A stretch of 64,000 nucleotides of DNA from Terriglobia bacterium. GTDB lineage: Bacteria; Acidobacteriota; Terriglobia; Terriglobales; Acidobacteriaceae. Shown here piece after piece: positions 1-9,933 of the stretch. The position numbers and the translations under genes are program-made. The stretch lies in contig JAIQFD010000003.1 in the NCBI GenBank assembly GCA_020073495.1, positions 310,001-374,000 on the forward strand, in the 5' to 3' direction. The first letter of the stretch is position 1, and each line of letters begins with the position of its first letter. A model generated the notes under the pieces. The model saw only the letters and a list, made by a program, of their open reading frames with translations, did no database searches and was not told the origin of the DNA.

Positions 1-1
1 C

Positions 2-253
2 GTGCTCCGGAGATCATCTTGGATACCGGTCGCCGTCGTTCTGGCCCTCATCACGCTGGTGTATTTCGTGGTGGCCGACTTCCTCTTCGTCGCCCGCCTT
101 GCGGCCTACGTCGAGATCCTCCGCGACGAGCCGGTTGCTGTTCCACCAGTAGAGTCGCCGGTTCAACCTCCTCCGGACTCCGCGACCTACTCTCAGTCCA
201 GCGATGCCGCCGGCGCGCCTGGAACCAGCGCCCTTGGCGCGGCGGATGTGTAG
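2..253 (+). CDS. Small single-pass membrane protein, possibly 5' truncated by the window edge
   Basis: The frame opens with GTG at the very first bases, so this may be a complete protein of 83 residues or the tail of a longer one. Residues about 8 to 33 form one strongly hydrophobic segment, followed by a short charged stretch and a Pro/Ser-rich tail without recognisable domain. The stop codon lies inside a TGTAGCCCG palindromic repeat. It lies upstream of guaA on the same strand, but 145 bases of repeat-rich sequence separate them, so co-transcription is not shown. Function is not recognised. Confidence 0.45.
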   Translation: MLRRSSWIPVAVVLALITLVYFVVADFLFVARLAAYVEILRDEPVAVPPVESPVQPPPDSATYSQSSDAAGAPGTSALGAADV

Positions 254-279
254 CCCGGCACGCCAGTGCCGGGTCGCCG
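250..279. repeat. TGTAGCCCG-type palindromic repeat
   Basis: A short imperfect palindrome opens with TGTAGCCCGGCACGCC and closes with GTGCCGGG. The same style of element recurs near 2227-2258 and 17591-17616. The following bases to 398 hold further short palindromes (GTCCCGTAGGGAC; GCGGTACGGAAGTACCGC) and no gene. Confidence 0.6.
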
Positions 280-398
280 GCCAGTAAGGACCCGAGTCCC
301 GTAGGGACGACGGATTTCAGCGCGGTACGGAAGTACCGCGCCATAGCCAAGAAGCACGACTCGCTTTACACTTCCAGCGACATCTGTCACACTCGACC

Positions 399-2054
<1,656 letters not shown>

Positions 2055-2065
2055 GCGCTTCCGTC

Positions 2066-2156
2066 TGTCATCCCGAACGGCTTCAGCCGTGAGGGACCTG
2101 CTTTTCGCCCTAAGGACAGCAGGTCCCTCACCGACTTAAGTCGGTTCGGGATGACA
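2066..2156. repeat. Inverted pair of TCATCCCGAACGG repeats after guaA
   Basis: 2066-2103 reads TGTCATCCCGAACGGC...GAGGGACCTGCT, and 2118-2156 is the inverse, AGCAGGTCCCTC...GTTCGGGATGACA. Together they form a large stem-loop unit. Single copies occur at 3407-3442 and 14343-14379. Its position just after the guaA stop would suit a terminator or boundary element, but there is no clear T-tract. Confidence 0.7.
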
Positions 2157-2226
2157 CTGCTAAGACACTGCGCCCGGGCTTCAGCCCGAGTCGAGGGATC
2201 CCTACCTCCTCCGCAATCCCCCACAG

Positions 2227-2258
2227 AGTAGCCCGCGCGCCCTCGCGCGGGCCGGACG
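2227..2258. repeat. TGTAGCCCG-type palindromic repeat
   Basis: AGTAGCCCGCGCGCCC followed by CGCGCGGGCC forms a GC-rich hairpin of the same type as 250-279 and 17591-17616. A further hairpin, GCCCGGGCTTCAGCCC, lies just upstream. Confidence 0.6.
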
Positions 2259-2301
2259 CAACGCCGAGCGGTGTAGGATAGCGACCTGAGTGCTGAGCAG
2301 A

Positions 2302-2814
2302 ATGCCCCGAATCCCTGAGAAGAATCCCCGCTATCGCACAAAGTCTCAGATCTCTGCAGACGTAGCCAGAATTCTGAAATCCAAGCTGCATCACGGCACT
2401 AAGTTCGCCGTGCTTGCGGAAGTGGTATGGGTATGGTCAGAGTTCGAAGGCAAGTATCAGGGGTGTAAGTACTGGTCTGAACGGGCGTTGCGCGTGCGAA
2501 ACGACAGCAAGATATTGGTTCATGACCATATAGTCCCGAAGAAGATTGTCTACGACATGCTCTTTGGTTTAGGTGCGCCATCGGCAAGAGCAGTTCGTCG
2601 CATCCTTCGACGATTCTGCATCGGGGCAATCATCACGCGCGAAGAGGATCAGCGCCTGAACGCGCTGGGCCTACGGTCGAGGATGCCGGACGGATGGGAT
2701 GGGCGCGATCCCTGGGCACGTTATAGGAAAGCAGGGGTTTCGACCATTCCTGCCTACCCCGGCATGCCTCGCCGGGTACCCAGACGAGCCGGGTTTGCTC
2801 GTCAGGGTGCATGA
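2302..2814 (+). CDS. Hypothetical protein with a DHIVPKK motif
   Basis: I do not recognise this family with certainty. The protein has 170 residues from the ATG at 2302; a GTG lies 12 bases upstream. It is basic, with a conserved-looking centre HDHIVPKKIVYDML followed by an ITREEDQRL segment. The DHIVPKK string recalls the His-Val-Pro core of some HNH-like or unclassified accessory proteins, but the rest of an HNH finger is not visible. Base composition is lower in GC than the flanking housekeeping genes. The last 20 or so residues (PGMPRRVPRRAG) are encoded by an intergenic-type palindromic repeat, so the C-terminus may be secondarily extended. Confidence 0.6.
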   Translation: MPRIPEKNPRYRTKSQISADVARILKSKLHHGTKFAVLAEVVWVWSEFEGKYQGCKYWSERALRVRNDSKILVHDHIVPKKIVYDMLFGLGAPSARAVRRILRRFCIGAIITREEDQRLNALGLRSRMPDGWDGRDPWARYRKAGVSTIPAYPGMPRRVPRRAGFARQGA

Positions 2815-2920
2815 ATCCGAAAAATCTGCTTCTCGAACGTCATCGTCGGTGTGCCCGCTAACCCATTGAAATCAAGCCGGGTGCCCCACACGAGCCGGTT
2901 TTGCTCGTGTGCGGAATGCC
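2766..2920. repeat. Two palindromic repeats of the GTGCCCCAC / GAGC-CGGTTTT-GCTC type
   Basis: 2770-2812 and 2880-2920 share an ACGAGCCGG(G/T)TTTGCTCGT hairpin. The second copy has the longer perfect arms CACACGAGC and GCTCGTGTG around CGGTTTT. The first copy is read through by the preceding gene. Related hairpins occur at 18028-18059 and 57853-57891. Confidence 0.65.
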
Positions 2921-2984
2921 TCACCGACGAAAGATAAACTTCGCCACTCCATAAATCATGGTTCCCGCTAAGTCACTGAGATCA

Positions 2985-3375
2985 GGCACCTTGCGGCCGT
3001 AAAATATAGCTTTAAGCAATGTCAAGCGCCACCTTTTCGCCACCTGCAAATCATTGATTCTGCTGCGCTTCCTGTACTGCACCTCCAGGTCCGCAATTCT
3101 CCGATTTGCTATGCTGGATGTAGCGCCCCCAAGCCGGCCCTGAGGTGAAGCCGAAGGGCGCTGCCGCTGCCCCGCGCAGCCGCCGCCGTTCTTTGACAAC
3201 TTTCGCTGACTCCTGACTCCCGACTCCTGTCTTGCTACCACATACCCTACATATCTCCTCACCTAACCCCTTTATTTCGACATATCGAGGGGGAGGGGGT
3301 CTTAATCTGTCGCCTGATCCCCTTGATATCAAGGCGTAACTCCTTTGTTTCGCCTGATGACCCGGAGGGGGTAGG
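2985..3375 (+). promoter_or_regulatory. Orphan copy of the leader found upstream of the 58242 Cys/His gene
   Basis: This gene-free stretch matches the region upstream of the gene at 58242 in order: TATAGCTTTAAGC, TGTCAAG (3020), then exactly 87 bases later an extended -10-like TGCTATGCT (3107-3115) with GGATGTAG, and further on CCCCTTGATATCAA (3319-3332) with TAACTCCTTTGTTTC and GGAGGGGGTA. A related CCCCTTTATTTC...GGGGAGGGGG string lies just before it. No homologous coding sequence follows; the lacD terminator and a repeat do. It may be a decayed gene, a separate RNA, or a transposed leader. Confidence 0.6.
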
Positions 3376-3406
3376 GGTCCCTCGATTCGCTAGGGATAGC
3401 AGGAAC

Positions 3407-3442
3407 AGCAGGTCCCTCACGGCTGAAGCCGTTCGGGATGAC
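3407..3442. repeat. Single copy of the TCATCCCGAACGG repeat (inverse orientation)
   Basis: AGCAGGTCCCTCACGGC...GTTCGGGATGAC matches the right arm of 2066-2156. It is followed at about 3456-3485 by a tandem CTCGGCGGTCTCGGCGA string. Confidence 0.65.
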
Positions 3443-3480
3443 GCTTTCCATGACTCGGCGGTCTCGGCGATCTCGGCGGT

Positions 3481-3511
3481 GAAAAAAGAAAGGCGAGCTC
3501 GAAAGCCCGCC
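3481..3511 (-). terminator. Rho-independent terminator of the lacD-type gene
   Basis: Read on the minus strand, GGCGGGCT and AGCTCGCC form an 8-bp stem around a TTCG tetraloop, followed by TTTCTTTTTTC. It lies about 30 bases after the aldolase stop codon. Confidence 0.85.
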
Positions 3512-3540
3512 TCTATGCACTATGTCCTATGCGCTATGGA

Positions 3541-4539
3541 CTATCTTCCCGCCATGGCCGGCTCGGGGACTTCGTACTTCGAGAACCAGCTGGTCGCCCC
3601 CTTCAGCTTCTCGTTGACGTTGTTGATGTTCTTCACGCCCTCGGTCTCCAGCCAGTGGCGGAACGCCTGCGGACCCTGGTTGGCGTACACCGCGATGCCG
3701 TCTTTCCAGGTCGCGCGCCCGCAGAGCACGCCGTTGAACTTCACACCCGACTCCGCCGCCAGCTCCAGCGACTCGGTGAATTCCGAGTTCGACACGCCCG
3801 CCGACAGGTAGATGAACGGCTTGGTGGTCACCGCGGCGGCGGCGTGGAAGTGCTTGATCGCTTCCTGCTTCGAGTACGCCTTCTCGCCCTTGAATGACTT
3901 GGCGCCCTCGACGAATTTCATGTTGATCGGCACCTCGACTTTCAACACGTCCGCGCCGTAACGATCCTTGGTGAACTCCTTCATCGACTCCAGCACGATC
4001 CGCGGCTTCTTCTTGGAATACTCGAGGCCCTTCTCGTCCACGCCCTCCTCGTAGCCCACCAGCTCGAGGAAGAAGGGGATATCGTTGGCGCGGCACTCGT
4101 CGCCGATGCGCTCCACCCACGCGTGCTTCTTGTCGTTGACGTCCTTGGGATCGTCCGGCGTGTAGTACAGCAGGATCTTCACCGCGTCCGCGCCGTTCTC
4201 TTTCAGGCGGCGCGCCGACCAGTTATCGAGCAGGTCGGGCAGGCGCCCCGGCCCGGTCTTGTCGTAGCCCGTCTTCTCGTACGCCAGCAGCAGCCCGGCA
4301 TTCTTCGACCGCCGCTTCGACGCCGGCAGTCCCCACTCGGGATCCAGCAGAATGGCCGTCGCATGCGGCGTCAACACCTCGGTCACCAGCGACTTGAATT
4401 CCTCCAGCTGCTTCTCGGTGGCGTTTGCGCCCAGCGCCTTCTTCAGCGATCCGCGCTGGTCCATAGCGGCGGCGCCGATCACGCCCCGCGCGTTCGATAC
4501 GTTCTTGAGGCCGGCAAGTTTTCCAGGGGTAAGTTTCAC
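3541..4539 (-). CDS. lacD: Class I aldolase, tagatose 1,6-bisphosphate aldolase type
   Basis: The 332-residue product matches LacD-type class I aldolases, which cleave tagatose 1,6-bisphosphate (and related ketose bisphosphates) to dihydroxyacetone phosphate and glyceraldehyde 3-phosphate. Visible features are AAMDQRGSLKKAL near the N-terminus, ILLDPEWGLPA, DAVKILLYY, the ADVLKVEVPIN strand that carries the Schiff-base Lys candidate, and KPFIYLSAGVS. In bacteria without a tagatose pathway it may serve sugar phosphate metabolism more generally. It has its own terminator (3481-3511). The start is the ATG preceded by GGATTTCCC on the minus strand. Confidence 0.85.
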   Translation of the reverse strand: MKLTPGKLAGLKNVSNARGVIGAAAMDQRGSLKKALGANATEKQLEEFKSLVTEVLTPHATAILLDPEWGLPASKRRSKNAGLLLAYEKTGYDKTGPGRLPDLLDNWSARRLKENGADAVKILLYYTPDDPKDVNDKKHAWVERIGDECRANDIPFFLELVGYEEGVDEKGLEYSKKKPRIVLESMKEFTKDRYGADVLKVEVPINMKFVEGAKSFKGEKAYSKQEAIKHFHAAAAVTTKPFIYLSAGVSNSEFTESLELAAESGVKFNGVLCGRATWKDGIAVYANQGPQAFRHWLETEGVKNINNVNEKLKGATSWFSKYEVPEPAMAGR

Positions 4540-4696
4540 GGGAAATCCTCCTCGTGCGCGCTGGATGAGATTGGCTGGAGCTCCGGACGGGCCGCGCGCG
4601 TGATAACAGCCGACTATTGTATCAGCCGGGCATTCTTCGTAAGAGACGAAAAAAACGAACCGCAGAGCCCGCCGGGATCGCAGTGAAGACCGAAAA

Positions 4697-4730
4697 CTCT
4701 GCGTTCTCTGCGATCTCTGCGGTGAAATGA
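4697..4730. repeat. CTCTGCGTTCTCTGCGATCTCTGCGG micro-repeat
   Basis: Three tandem CTCTGCG units end the spacer between lacD and rph. Very similar strings (with CTCGGCG units) are at 3456-3480. Such strings are widespread in bacterial intergenic DNA. Confidence 0.5.
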
Positions 4731-4731
4731 C

Positions 4732-5469
4732 TTACTGCCGAAGCAGGAGCGAGCTCAGCACCGCCTGCTGTTTGGCGATCAGGCTCTCCACGCCCTTCCG
4801 CGCCAGCTCCGTCATGCGCTTGAGTTGCGCTTCGTCGAATGGACGCTGCTCGGCCGTGGCCTGCAGCTCGACCATCTTCTTCCCGCCGGTCATGACGAAG
4901 TTCATGTCCACCTCGGCGCGCGCGTCTTCTTCGTAGTTGAGGTCGAGCATGATCTCGCCGTCCACGATGCCCGCGCTGGTCGCGGCCACGAAGTCGCGGA
5001 TGGGCGCCGACGTCAGCGTTCCCGCCTCCACCAGCTTGCCCAGCGCCAGCCCCAGCGCCACGAACGACCCGGTGATCGACGCCGTCCTGGTCCCGCCGTC
5101 CGCCTGGATCACGTCGCAGTCCACCCAGATCGTCCGCTCGCCCAGCCGCGTCAGGTCCACCACCGCGCGCAGCGATCGCCCGATCAGTCGCTGGATCTCC
5201 TGCGTGCGCCCGCCCTGCCGCCCGCGCGCCGCCTCGCGCGGCGTCCGGGTCAGCGTCGAGCGCGGGATCATCCCGTACTCGCTGGTGATCCACCCCTTGC
5301 CCGAGTTGCGCATCCACGAGGGCACCGCCTCGTCCACCGACGCCGTGCAGATCACCCGCGTGTTGCCCACCTCGATCAGGCACGAGCCTTCGGCGGTCGA
5401 GATGAACTCGGGCACGATGTTCACCGGCCGCATCTGGTCCGGCGCGCGATTATCGCTTCGATAGATCAT
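4732..5469 (-). CDS. rph: Ribonuclease PH
   Basis: RNase PH trims tRNA 3' ends by phosphorolysis. The 245-residue protein has the full family length, with the N-terminal [13 protein letters not shown] segment, [13 protein letters not shown], the phosphate-site region [17 protein letters not shown] and DADGGTRTA-like [14 protein letters not shown], then [15 protein letters not shown] with the metal-binding acidic residues. It lies downstream of murI on the same strand, separated by 120 bases of CTTCGTG and GAGTACTGAG repeats. Confidence 0.95.
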   Translation of the reverse strand: MIYRSDNRAPDQMRPVNIVPEFISTAEGSCLIEVGNTRVICTASVDEAVPSWMRNSGKGWITSEYGMIPRSTLTRTPREAARGRQGGRTQEIQRLIGRSLRAVVDLTRLGERTIWVDCDVIQADGGTRTASITGSFVALGLALGKLVEAGTLTSAPIRDFVAATSAGIVDGEIMLDLNYEEDARAEVDMNFVMTGGKKMVELQATAEQRPFDEAQLKRMTELARKGVESLIAKQQAVLSSLLLRQ

Positions 5470-5486
5470 GACCCGTGGATTCTAGC

Positions 5487-5584
5487 AGTCCTTCGTGTTC
5501 CTTCGTGTGGACCTTTGTGTCTTTCGTGGTGAGGTCTTCTTCCCGCAGCTTGGAGATTCTACTAGGTACTGAGTACCGAGTACT
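5487..5584. repeat. Intergenic micro-repeats between murI and rph
   Basis: TCCTTCGTGTTCCTTCGTG with variations runs to about 5536. It resembles, in inverse, the CACAAAGG/CACGAAGG string at 28822-28870. A tandem GAGTACTGAGTAC follows at about 5564-5590. No gene is present. Confidence 0.5.
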
Positions 5585-5589
5585 GAGTA

Positions 5590-6417
5590 CTAGCCTCCAA
5601 TATCGACGTGCCTGACCGGCCCGATCGCGTGCCCCATGAACCTCTCGCCCAGACGGCGGAACCTGTCCACCGAATCGGTCGCAAAGAACCGCAGCCGCGT
5701 CATCTGCCGCTGCTCCGCCGGGTTGATGGTCGGCAACATCGGAGGCAATTTCTCCAGCTCTTTCGCCACGTACTGTGCGGTTGATTCCGCCGAATCCACG
5801 ATCTCCACCCGCCACGGCGCCACCCCGCGCAGGATCTGCTTGATCAGCGGGTAATGCGTGCAGCCCAGCACCAGCGTGTCCGGCCCGGTCTTCGGGTCTT
5901 GGAAGAACTCGTCCAGGTACACGTGCGCCACTTGCTGGGTGACGTTGTGGTCCATCCAGCCCTCTTCGATCAACGGCACGAACAGCGGGCACGCCTTCTC
6001 CAGCGCCATGACGCTCCGCGCCGCCAGCGCCCGCTGGTAGGCGTGGCTGCCGATCGTGGCCTCCGTCCCGATCACCAGTACGGTGCGGTGCAAGGTCGCG
6101 ATCGCCGCTCGTTCCGCCCCCGGCTCGATCACCCCGACCACGGGGATCTTCACCGCGCTCTTGATCGCCTCCAGCGCCAGCGCGCTCGCCGTGTTGCACG
6201 CGATCACCATGTACTCCGCGCCATGCTCCTGGAGGAAGCGCACCGCTTCCAGCGCGAACTTGGCCACCGTTTCCGGCGACTTCGACCCGTAGGGCAGCCG
6301 CGCCGTATCGCCGAAGTAGAGGTAGTCCGCGTCCGGGATTAGGCGCACCAGTTCCTTCAGCACCGTCAGCCCGCCCACGCCCGAGTCAAACACTCCGATG
6401 GTTGGTCTTCTGCTCAC
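5590..6417 (-). CDS. murI: Glutamate racemase
   Basis: MurI makes D-glutamate for peptidoglycan. The 275-residue protein starts MSRRPTIGVFDSGVGGLTVL. It contains both catalytic cysteines, VIACNTASA (about residue 75) and VLGCTHYPL (about 186), together with FGDTARLPYG. The 3' end of the upstream GerMN gene overlaps its start by 4 bases (6414-6417), so the two are translationally coupled within a cell-wall gene cluster. Confidence 0.95.
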   Translation of the reverse strand: MSRRPTIGVFDSGVGGLTVLKELVRLIPDADYLYFGDTARLPYGSKSPETVAKFALEAVRFLQEHGAEYMVIACNTASALALEAIKSAVKIPVVGVIEPGAERAAIATLHRTVLVIGTEATIGSHAYQRALAARSVMALEKACPLFVPLIEEGWMDHNVTQQVAHVYLDEFFQDPKTGPDTLVLGCTHYPLIKQILRGVAPWRVEIVDSAESTAQYVAKELEKLPPMLPTINPAEQRQMTRLRFFATDSVDRFRRLGERFMGHAIGPVRHVDIGG

Positions 6418-7001
6418 TGCATCGCCTTTACGAGTTGATCGACCGCGTTGACATCATAGAACGACATCAGGTCTGCGTGCCCGGCCAGCGTCTCCCGCTC
6501 CTTGCCGTCCACCAGGATCTTCACCCGCGTCACGCCCGGCACGTTGGCTGCCAGCGTCTCCACCAGAGACACTACCGTCAGCTCCTCTACGAACACGCCC
6601 GAGCGGTGCCCTTCGGCGAACTCGGCCGTCGTGTCCACCACCGCCACCCCGCCGTTCAGCAGATACACGTCCTTTACGTCTGCTCCAGGAGCCAGAGGAT
6701 GCGCTGACGGCTTTTGCAGGTATTCGCCCACCAGCGCCCGCAGCACCTCCCGCGCACGCAGATTCGGCTCCTGCGGCAGGGCCACGTTCACTAGCCGCGG
6801 CCGGATCACGCCGTCCTGGTCGTAGGCGATGTAGAGCTCCACCCTCGATTTGGGTCCGGCTACCGGCGGCGCGATCGGGCGCGTGTCCGAGACGGCCCCA
6901 TTCCGCTCCACCCGTGCCTTCAGTCGCAGGATGTAGAATCCCGTGCTGAACATCGCCACGATCAGGACGACGGCGGTGATCTGTACGTGACGCGGGATCA
7001 T
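6414..7001 (-). CDS. GerMN-domain protein, membrane anchored
   Basis: One N-terminal hydrophobic helix (about residues 8-26) precedes a GerMN-type domain: VELYIAYDQDGVIRPRLVNV, REVLRALVGEYL, KDVYLLNGGVAVVDTTAEF. GerMN domains occur in spore germination proteins and in many non-sporulating bacteria next to cell-wall enzymes. Here the gene sits between an amidase and murI with 4-base overlaps on both sides (6414-6417 and 6998-7001), which suggests a periplasmic envelope role. The exact function is unknown. Confidence 0.8.
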   Translation of the reverse strand: MIPRHVQITAVVLIVAMFSTGFYILRLKARVERNGAVSDTRPIAPPVAGPKSRVELYIAYDQDGVIRPRLVNVALPQEPNLRAREVLRALVGEYLQKPSAHPLAPGADVKDVYLLNGGVAVVDTTAEFAEGHRSGVFVEELTVVSLVETLAANVPGVTRVKILVDGKERETLAGHADLMSFYDVNAVDQLVKAMQ

Positions 7002-8494
7002 CTTGCCGTTCCTGGGCTCACGGGCGCGCCCGATCTTGGCGCGTTGGGATCGAGTTTCGGCCGCGCGTCCGCGATCCCGGACGCGATCGCCGCCGCCACT
7101 TGCTGCTGGTAATTCGCCGAGCTCAGAGTATCCACCTGCGGGCCCGGCAGCGAGACTTCCACCGCGATCGCTGCCGTCACCACGTTGTTCAGCGGGCGCA
7201 CCGGCGCGGCCACCACCCAGCTGGCCAGGTCCCGCTTCCCGGTCTCCTCGGCCACCGCATCCGCCACTACCCGGCTCGCTTCGGTATGCCCCGCCTGCGC
7301 CGTCTCCCAGGGGACGAACAACTGCTGCTTGGCGTCGGAGGCCGGCAGCATCGCCGTGTACACCCGCACCCCGCTGCCCATGTTGGCCGCGTGCAGCGCC
7401 ACGTAGACCGCCGCTCGCGACGCGTTCACCGTTTCGGCCCGCTGCTCCAGCGAGAGGGTCGTATCGGAGTCGCGCAGCATCAGCGCATTGATCCCCCGCG
7501 CCTGCAGCTCGCCCCGGAGCTTTCGCGCCAGTGCCAGCGTCACGTCTTTCTCCGCCAGCTTGTCGCTCAGGGCCGCTCCGCGCTCCTCCCCGCCGTGGCT
7601 TGCGTCCACTACGACAAGGTAGGACTGGCGCAGAGCTCCGGCCGCCGCCCCAGCCGCCGCTCCCGGCGAGGTCGGCTGCGCCCCGCCCGGCGTTGCCTCC
7701 GGTGTCGGGGCTGCCGGCGCGGACGTGGGTGACGCTGCCGGCGCCGCTGGCGTGGGCGCCTGCGCCGCCTGGATAGGTGCCGCCACGATACGGATCGTCT
7801 TTCCACCATCGGCGAATGTCGCCATCACCGGAACATTGGCCTGCACCGTCAATTCCGCTGCCCCATTCACTTCATCGAACCGCGCTCCCGAGATCAGTTT
7901 GTTGTCCATGAACTGGTACGTTCCCGTACCTGACACCACCGGCTCATGCGTGAAGGTCATCCTCAGTTTTCCCGGCTCGGTGCTGATCATCGGGTTCACC
8001 GCGTCGGAGAAACTCAACACCAGGCCCTCCCCCTTTTTCAGCTCCAGCGTGAAGCGCGTGGCCACGTCGCCCACGAAGATCCGCCGCGACGTCGTGTGGA
8101 AGTCCACCCGGCTATCGAGCAGCCGCGACAGCACCAACGGCAGCGCAGCCAGCGGGATGTACCCGTGCTCGCCGTCGAGCAGGAATGGCTGGGGCAGTTC
8201 GATCGAGTGCCGCCCCACCCGCCCCCGCGTCTGGCCCGCCTTGAACTCGCATTCCATCCTGTTGAATCGCAGCCGCCACGTTTTGCCATCCACCTGCGTG
8301 CTGGCCCTGCCCAGCGGTTCGACCGCCTCGAACAGCGCCACGTAGTCTCCGTTGGCGCGCTCCTGCACGGGCAGGGAATAGCTGGCCCGCGGCGCGTACA
8401 CCGCCACCCGCTTCTCCTCCGCCGAGCGCAACGGCAGCAAGGCCAGCGCCAGGGCGCCCGCGGTCAGCGCGCTCAGCGGCCTATTCCAGCGCAT
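6998..8494 (-). CDS. N-acetylmuramoyl-L-alanine amidase family protein (Amidase_3) with N-terminal AMIN-like region
   Basis: The C-terminal third has the Amidase_3 zinc pattern: VVDASHGGEERGA (His), LAEKDVTLAL (Glu), YVALHAANM (His) and a late Glu in AIAVEVSLPGP. Such enzymes cut the amide between muramic acid and the stem peptide. A signal segment is at residues 1-24. Residues about 25-240 form a beta-rich N-terminal region like copper-amine-oxidase-N or AMIN domains, followed by a long Ala/Pro/Thr linker (about 243-285). The usual SIHANA is ALHAANM here, a mild deviation. The start overlaps the end of the DUF1015 gene by 14 bases. Confidence 0.85.
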   Translation of the reverse strand: MRWNRPLSALTAGALALALLPLRSAEEKRVAVYAPRASYSLPVQERANGDYVALFEAVEPLGRASTQVDGKTWRLRFNRMECEFKAGQTRGRVGRHSIELPQPFLLDGEHGYIPLAALPLVLSRLLDSRVDFHTTSRRIFVGDVATRFTLELKKGEGLVLSFSDAVNPMISTEPGKLRMTFTHEPVVSGTGTYQFMDNKLISGARFDEVNGAAELTVQANVPVMATFADGGKTIRIVAAPIQAAQAPTPAAPAASPTSAPAAPTPEATPGGAQPTSPGAAAGAAAGALRQSYLVVVDASHGGEERGAALSDKLAEKDVTLALARKLRGELQARGINALMLRDSDTTLSLEQRAETVNASRAAVYVALHAANMGSGVRVYTAMLPASDAKQQLFVPWETAQAGHTEASRVVADAVAEETGKRDLASWVVAAPVRPLNNVVTAAIAVEVSLPGPQVDTLSSANYQQQVAAAIASGIADARPKLDPNAPRSGAPVSPGTAR

Positions 8495-9776
8495 AGATGG
8501 TCAGGCCCGAAAGCATCTTGGGATAGAAGTCCGTGGATTTCTGCGGCAGCACCTCGCCGGCGAATGCGATGTCGCGCACTTGCTCGATCCTCGCCGGGTT
8601 CATCAGGAACGCCACGTTCGCTCCCCCCTGCACCCGGGCCACCGCTTCTTTCGCGTCACGCACGTACTCGATGTGCTTTTGCTCGCGGATCGACTCTTCG
8701 CTCATACCCAGCACCGACCCCAGCACCACCCTGTGCAAGCGGACGACGTCCAGCTCCGCCTGCCGCGACGACAGCCCTTCCATCGACGCATGCCGCGCAC
8801 CCGCCGGCGCTCGCATCAGGAACTTGTTTCCCTTGGTCACAGCCAACAAAGCTGTTCCCTCGCCGCCCGCCGCCAGCGCCGCCGTCGGACGCTCCGGGTC
8901 GAACCGCGACGTGATGTCCTCCACCGCGAAGAAATTCCGCGCCACTCGCACCATCTCGCCCGCCTGGAAATCCTCCAGCCCGTGCACCACCCGGTGGGTC
9001 GGCAGGATCACCAGCCCGGGAGCGTCCACGTTGACGAACGTCATCATCACCCGGTCGTACGCCTGGTTGCCGTCCGCCTTGCCTCCTCCGGCGCGCCGCT
9101 CGTCGCGATACCGCAGTGCGGTCTCGTACCGGTGGTGACCGTCGGCGATGATCAGTTTCTTGTCCGCCATCGCCCGCGTCGCCGCCTCCACCCGCTCGAC
9201 TTCCGGCACCGCCCATATCCGGTGCACGACCCCGTATTCGTCCGTAACTTCTATCGTCGGCTTGGCATCTCGGAAGAGTTGAGTCTCCACCTCCCGCCCG
9301 GGATCGGAATACAGCATGAAGATCTGCCCGAAGTGCGCCCGCGTGGCTCGCAACAGGTTCAGCCGGTCTTGCTTGGGCGCCGACAGCGTCTGCTCGTGCC
9401 GGAACACCACCCCGGCCTCATACGGCTCGATCTGCCCCAGCCCGATGAATCCCCGCCTCGTGCCCATCTTCTCTGTCCCAGGCGCCCTGAATTCTTGCGA
9501 GTACGCATACAGGCTCGCCGCCGCATCCGGCCGCAGCACGCCTTCGCTCCGCCAACGTCGGAAATCGTCCGCCGCCCGCGTGTAAACGTTGCTTTTCTCA
9601 TCGTCTGCTGGCTCTCTTTTCCCCAGGATGATTCGCACCAGGTTGTAGGGGCTGGCGGCGTAGTAGCGCTGCTGCATCGCCGGCGTGATCTTATCGTACG
9701 GCTGGGTGACGACCCTCTGAACATCCACGCGCCCAGGGTTGTAGCGCAGTGCCCGAAAAGGGAAGATCGTGGCCAT
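8481..9776 (-). CDS. DUF1015 family protein
   Basis: The 431-residue protein shows the DUF1015 pattern: IFPFRALRYNP at the N-terminus, VTQPYDKITP, SPYNLVRIILG, then RRGFIGLGQIEPYE, KLIIADGHHRYETALRY and MMTFVNVDAPGLVILPTHRVV. The ADGHHRYET motif resembles a ParB-type CTP-binding/nuclease core that has been proposed for this family. Biochemical function is not established. It is the first gene of the minus-strand run and lies divergent from the VWFA genes. Confidence 0.85.
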   Translation of the reverse strand: MATIFPFRALRYNPGRVDVQRVVTQPYDKITPAMQQRYYAASPYNLVRIILGKREPADDEKSNVYTRAADDFRRWRSEGVLRPDAAASLYAYSQEFRAPGTEKMGTRRGFIGLGQIEPYEAGVVFRHEQTLSAPKQDRLNLLRATRAHFGQIFMLYSDPGREVETQLFRDAKPTIEVTDEYGVVHRIWAVPEVERVEAATRAMADKKLIIADGHHRYETALRYRDERRAGGGKADGNQAYDRVMMTFVNVDAPGLVILPTHRVVHGLEDFQAGEMVRVARNFFAVEDITSRFDPERPTAALAAGGEGTALLAVTKGNKFLMRAPAGARHASMEGLSSRQAELDVVRLHRVVLGSVLGMSEESIREQKHIEYVRDAKEAVARVQGGANVAFLMNPARIEQVRDIAFAGEVLPQKSTDFYPKMLSGLTIYALE

Positions 9777-9933
9777 GTCGGTGAGAGCCTTCGATTCTAG
9801 CGCGCCTAGGCGCGCGCAAATAAAAGAAAACCGGCTACCCTTCTGTCACATCACACATTGGCTGGGGGCCTTCTTCTTCGTCTCGGATAATGGCAAGCGC
9901 GCTGTGATACTATCGGTTCAACAAGAGGGGTCT

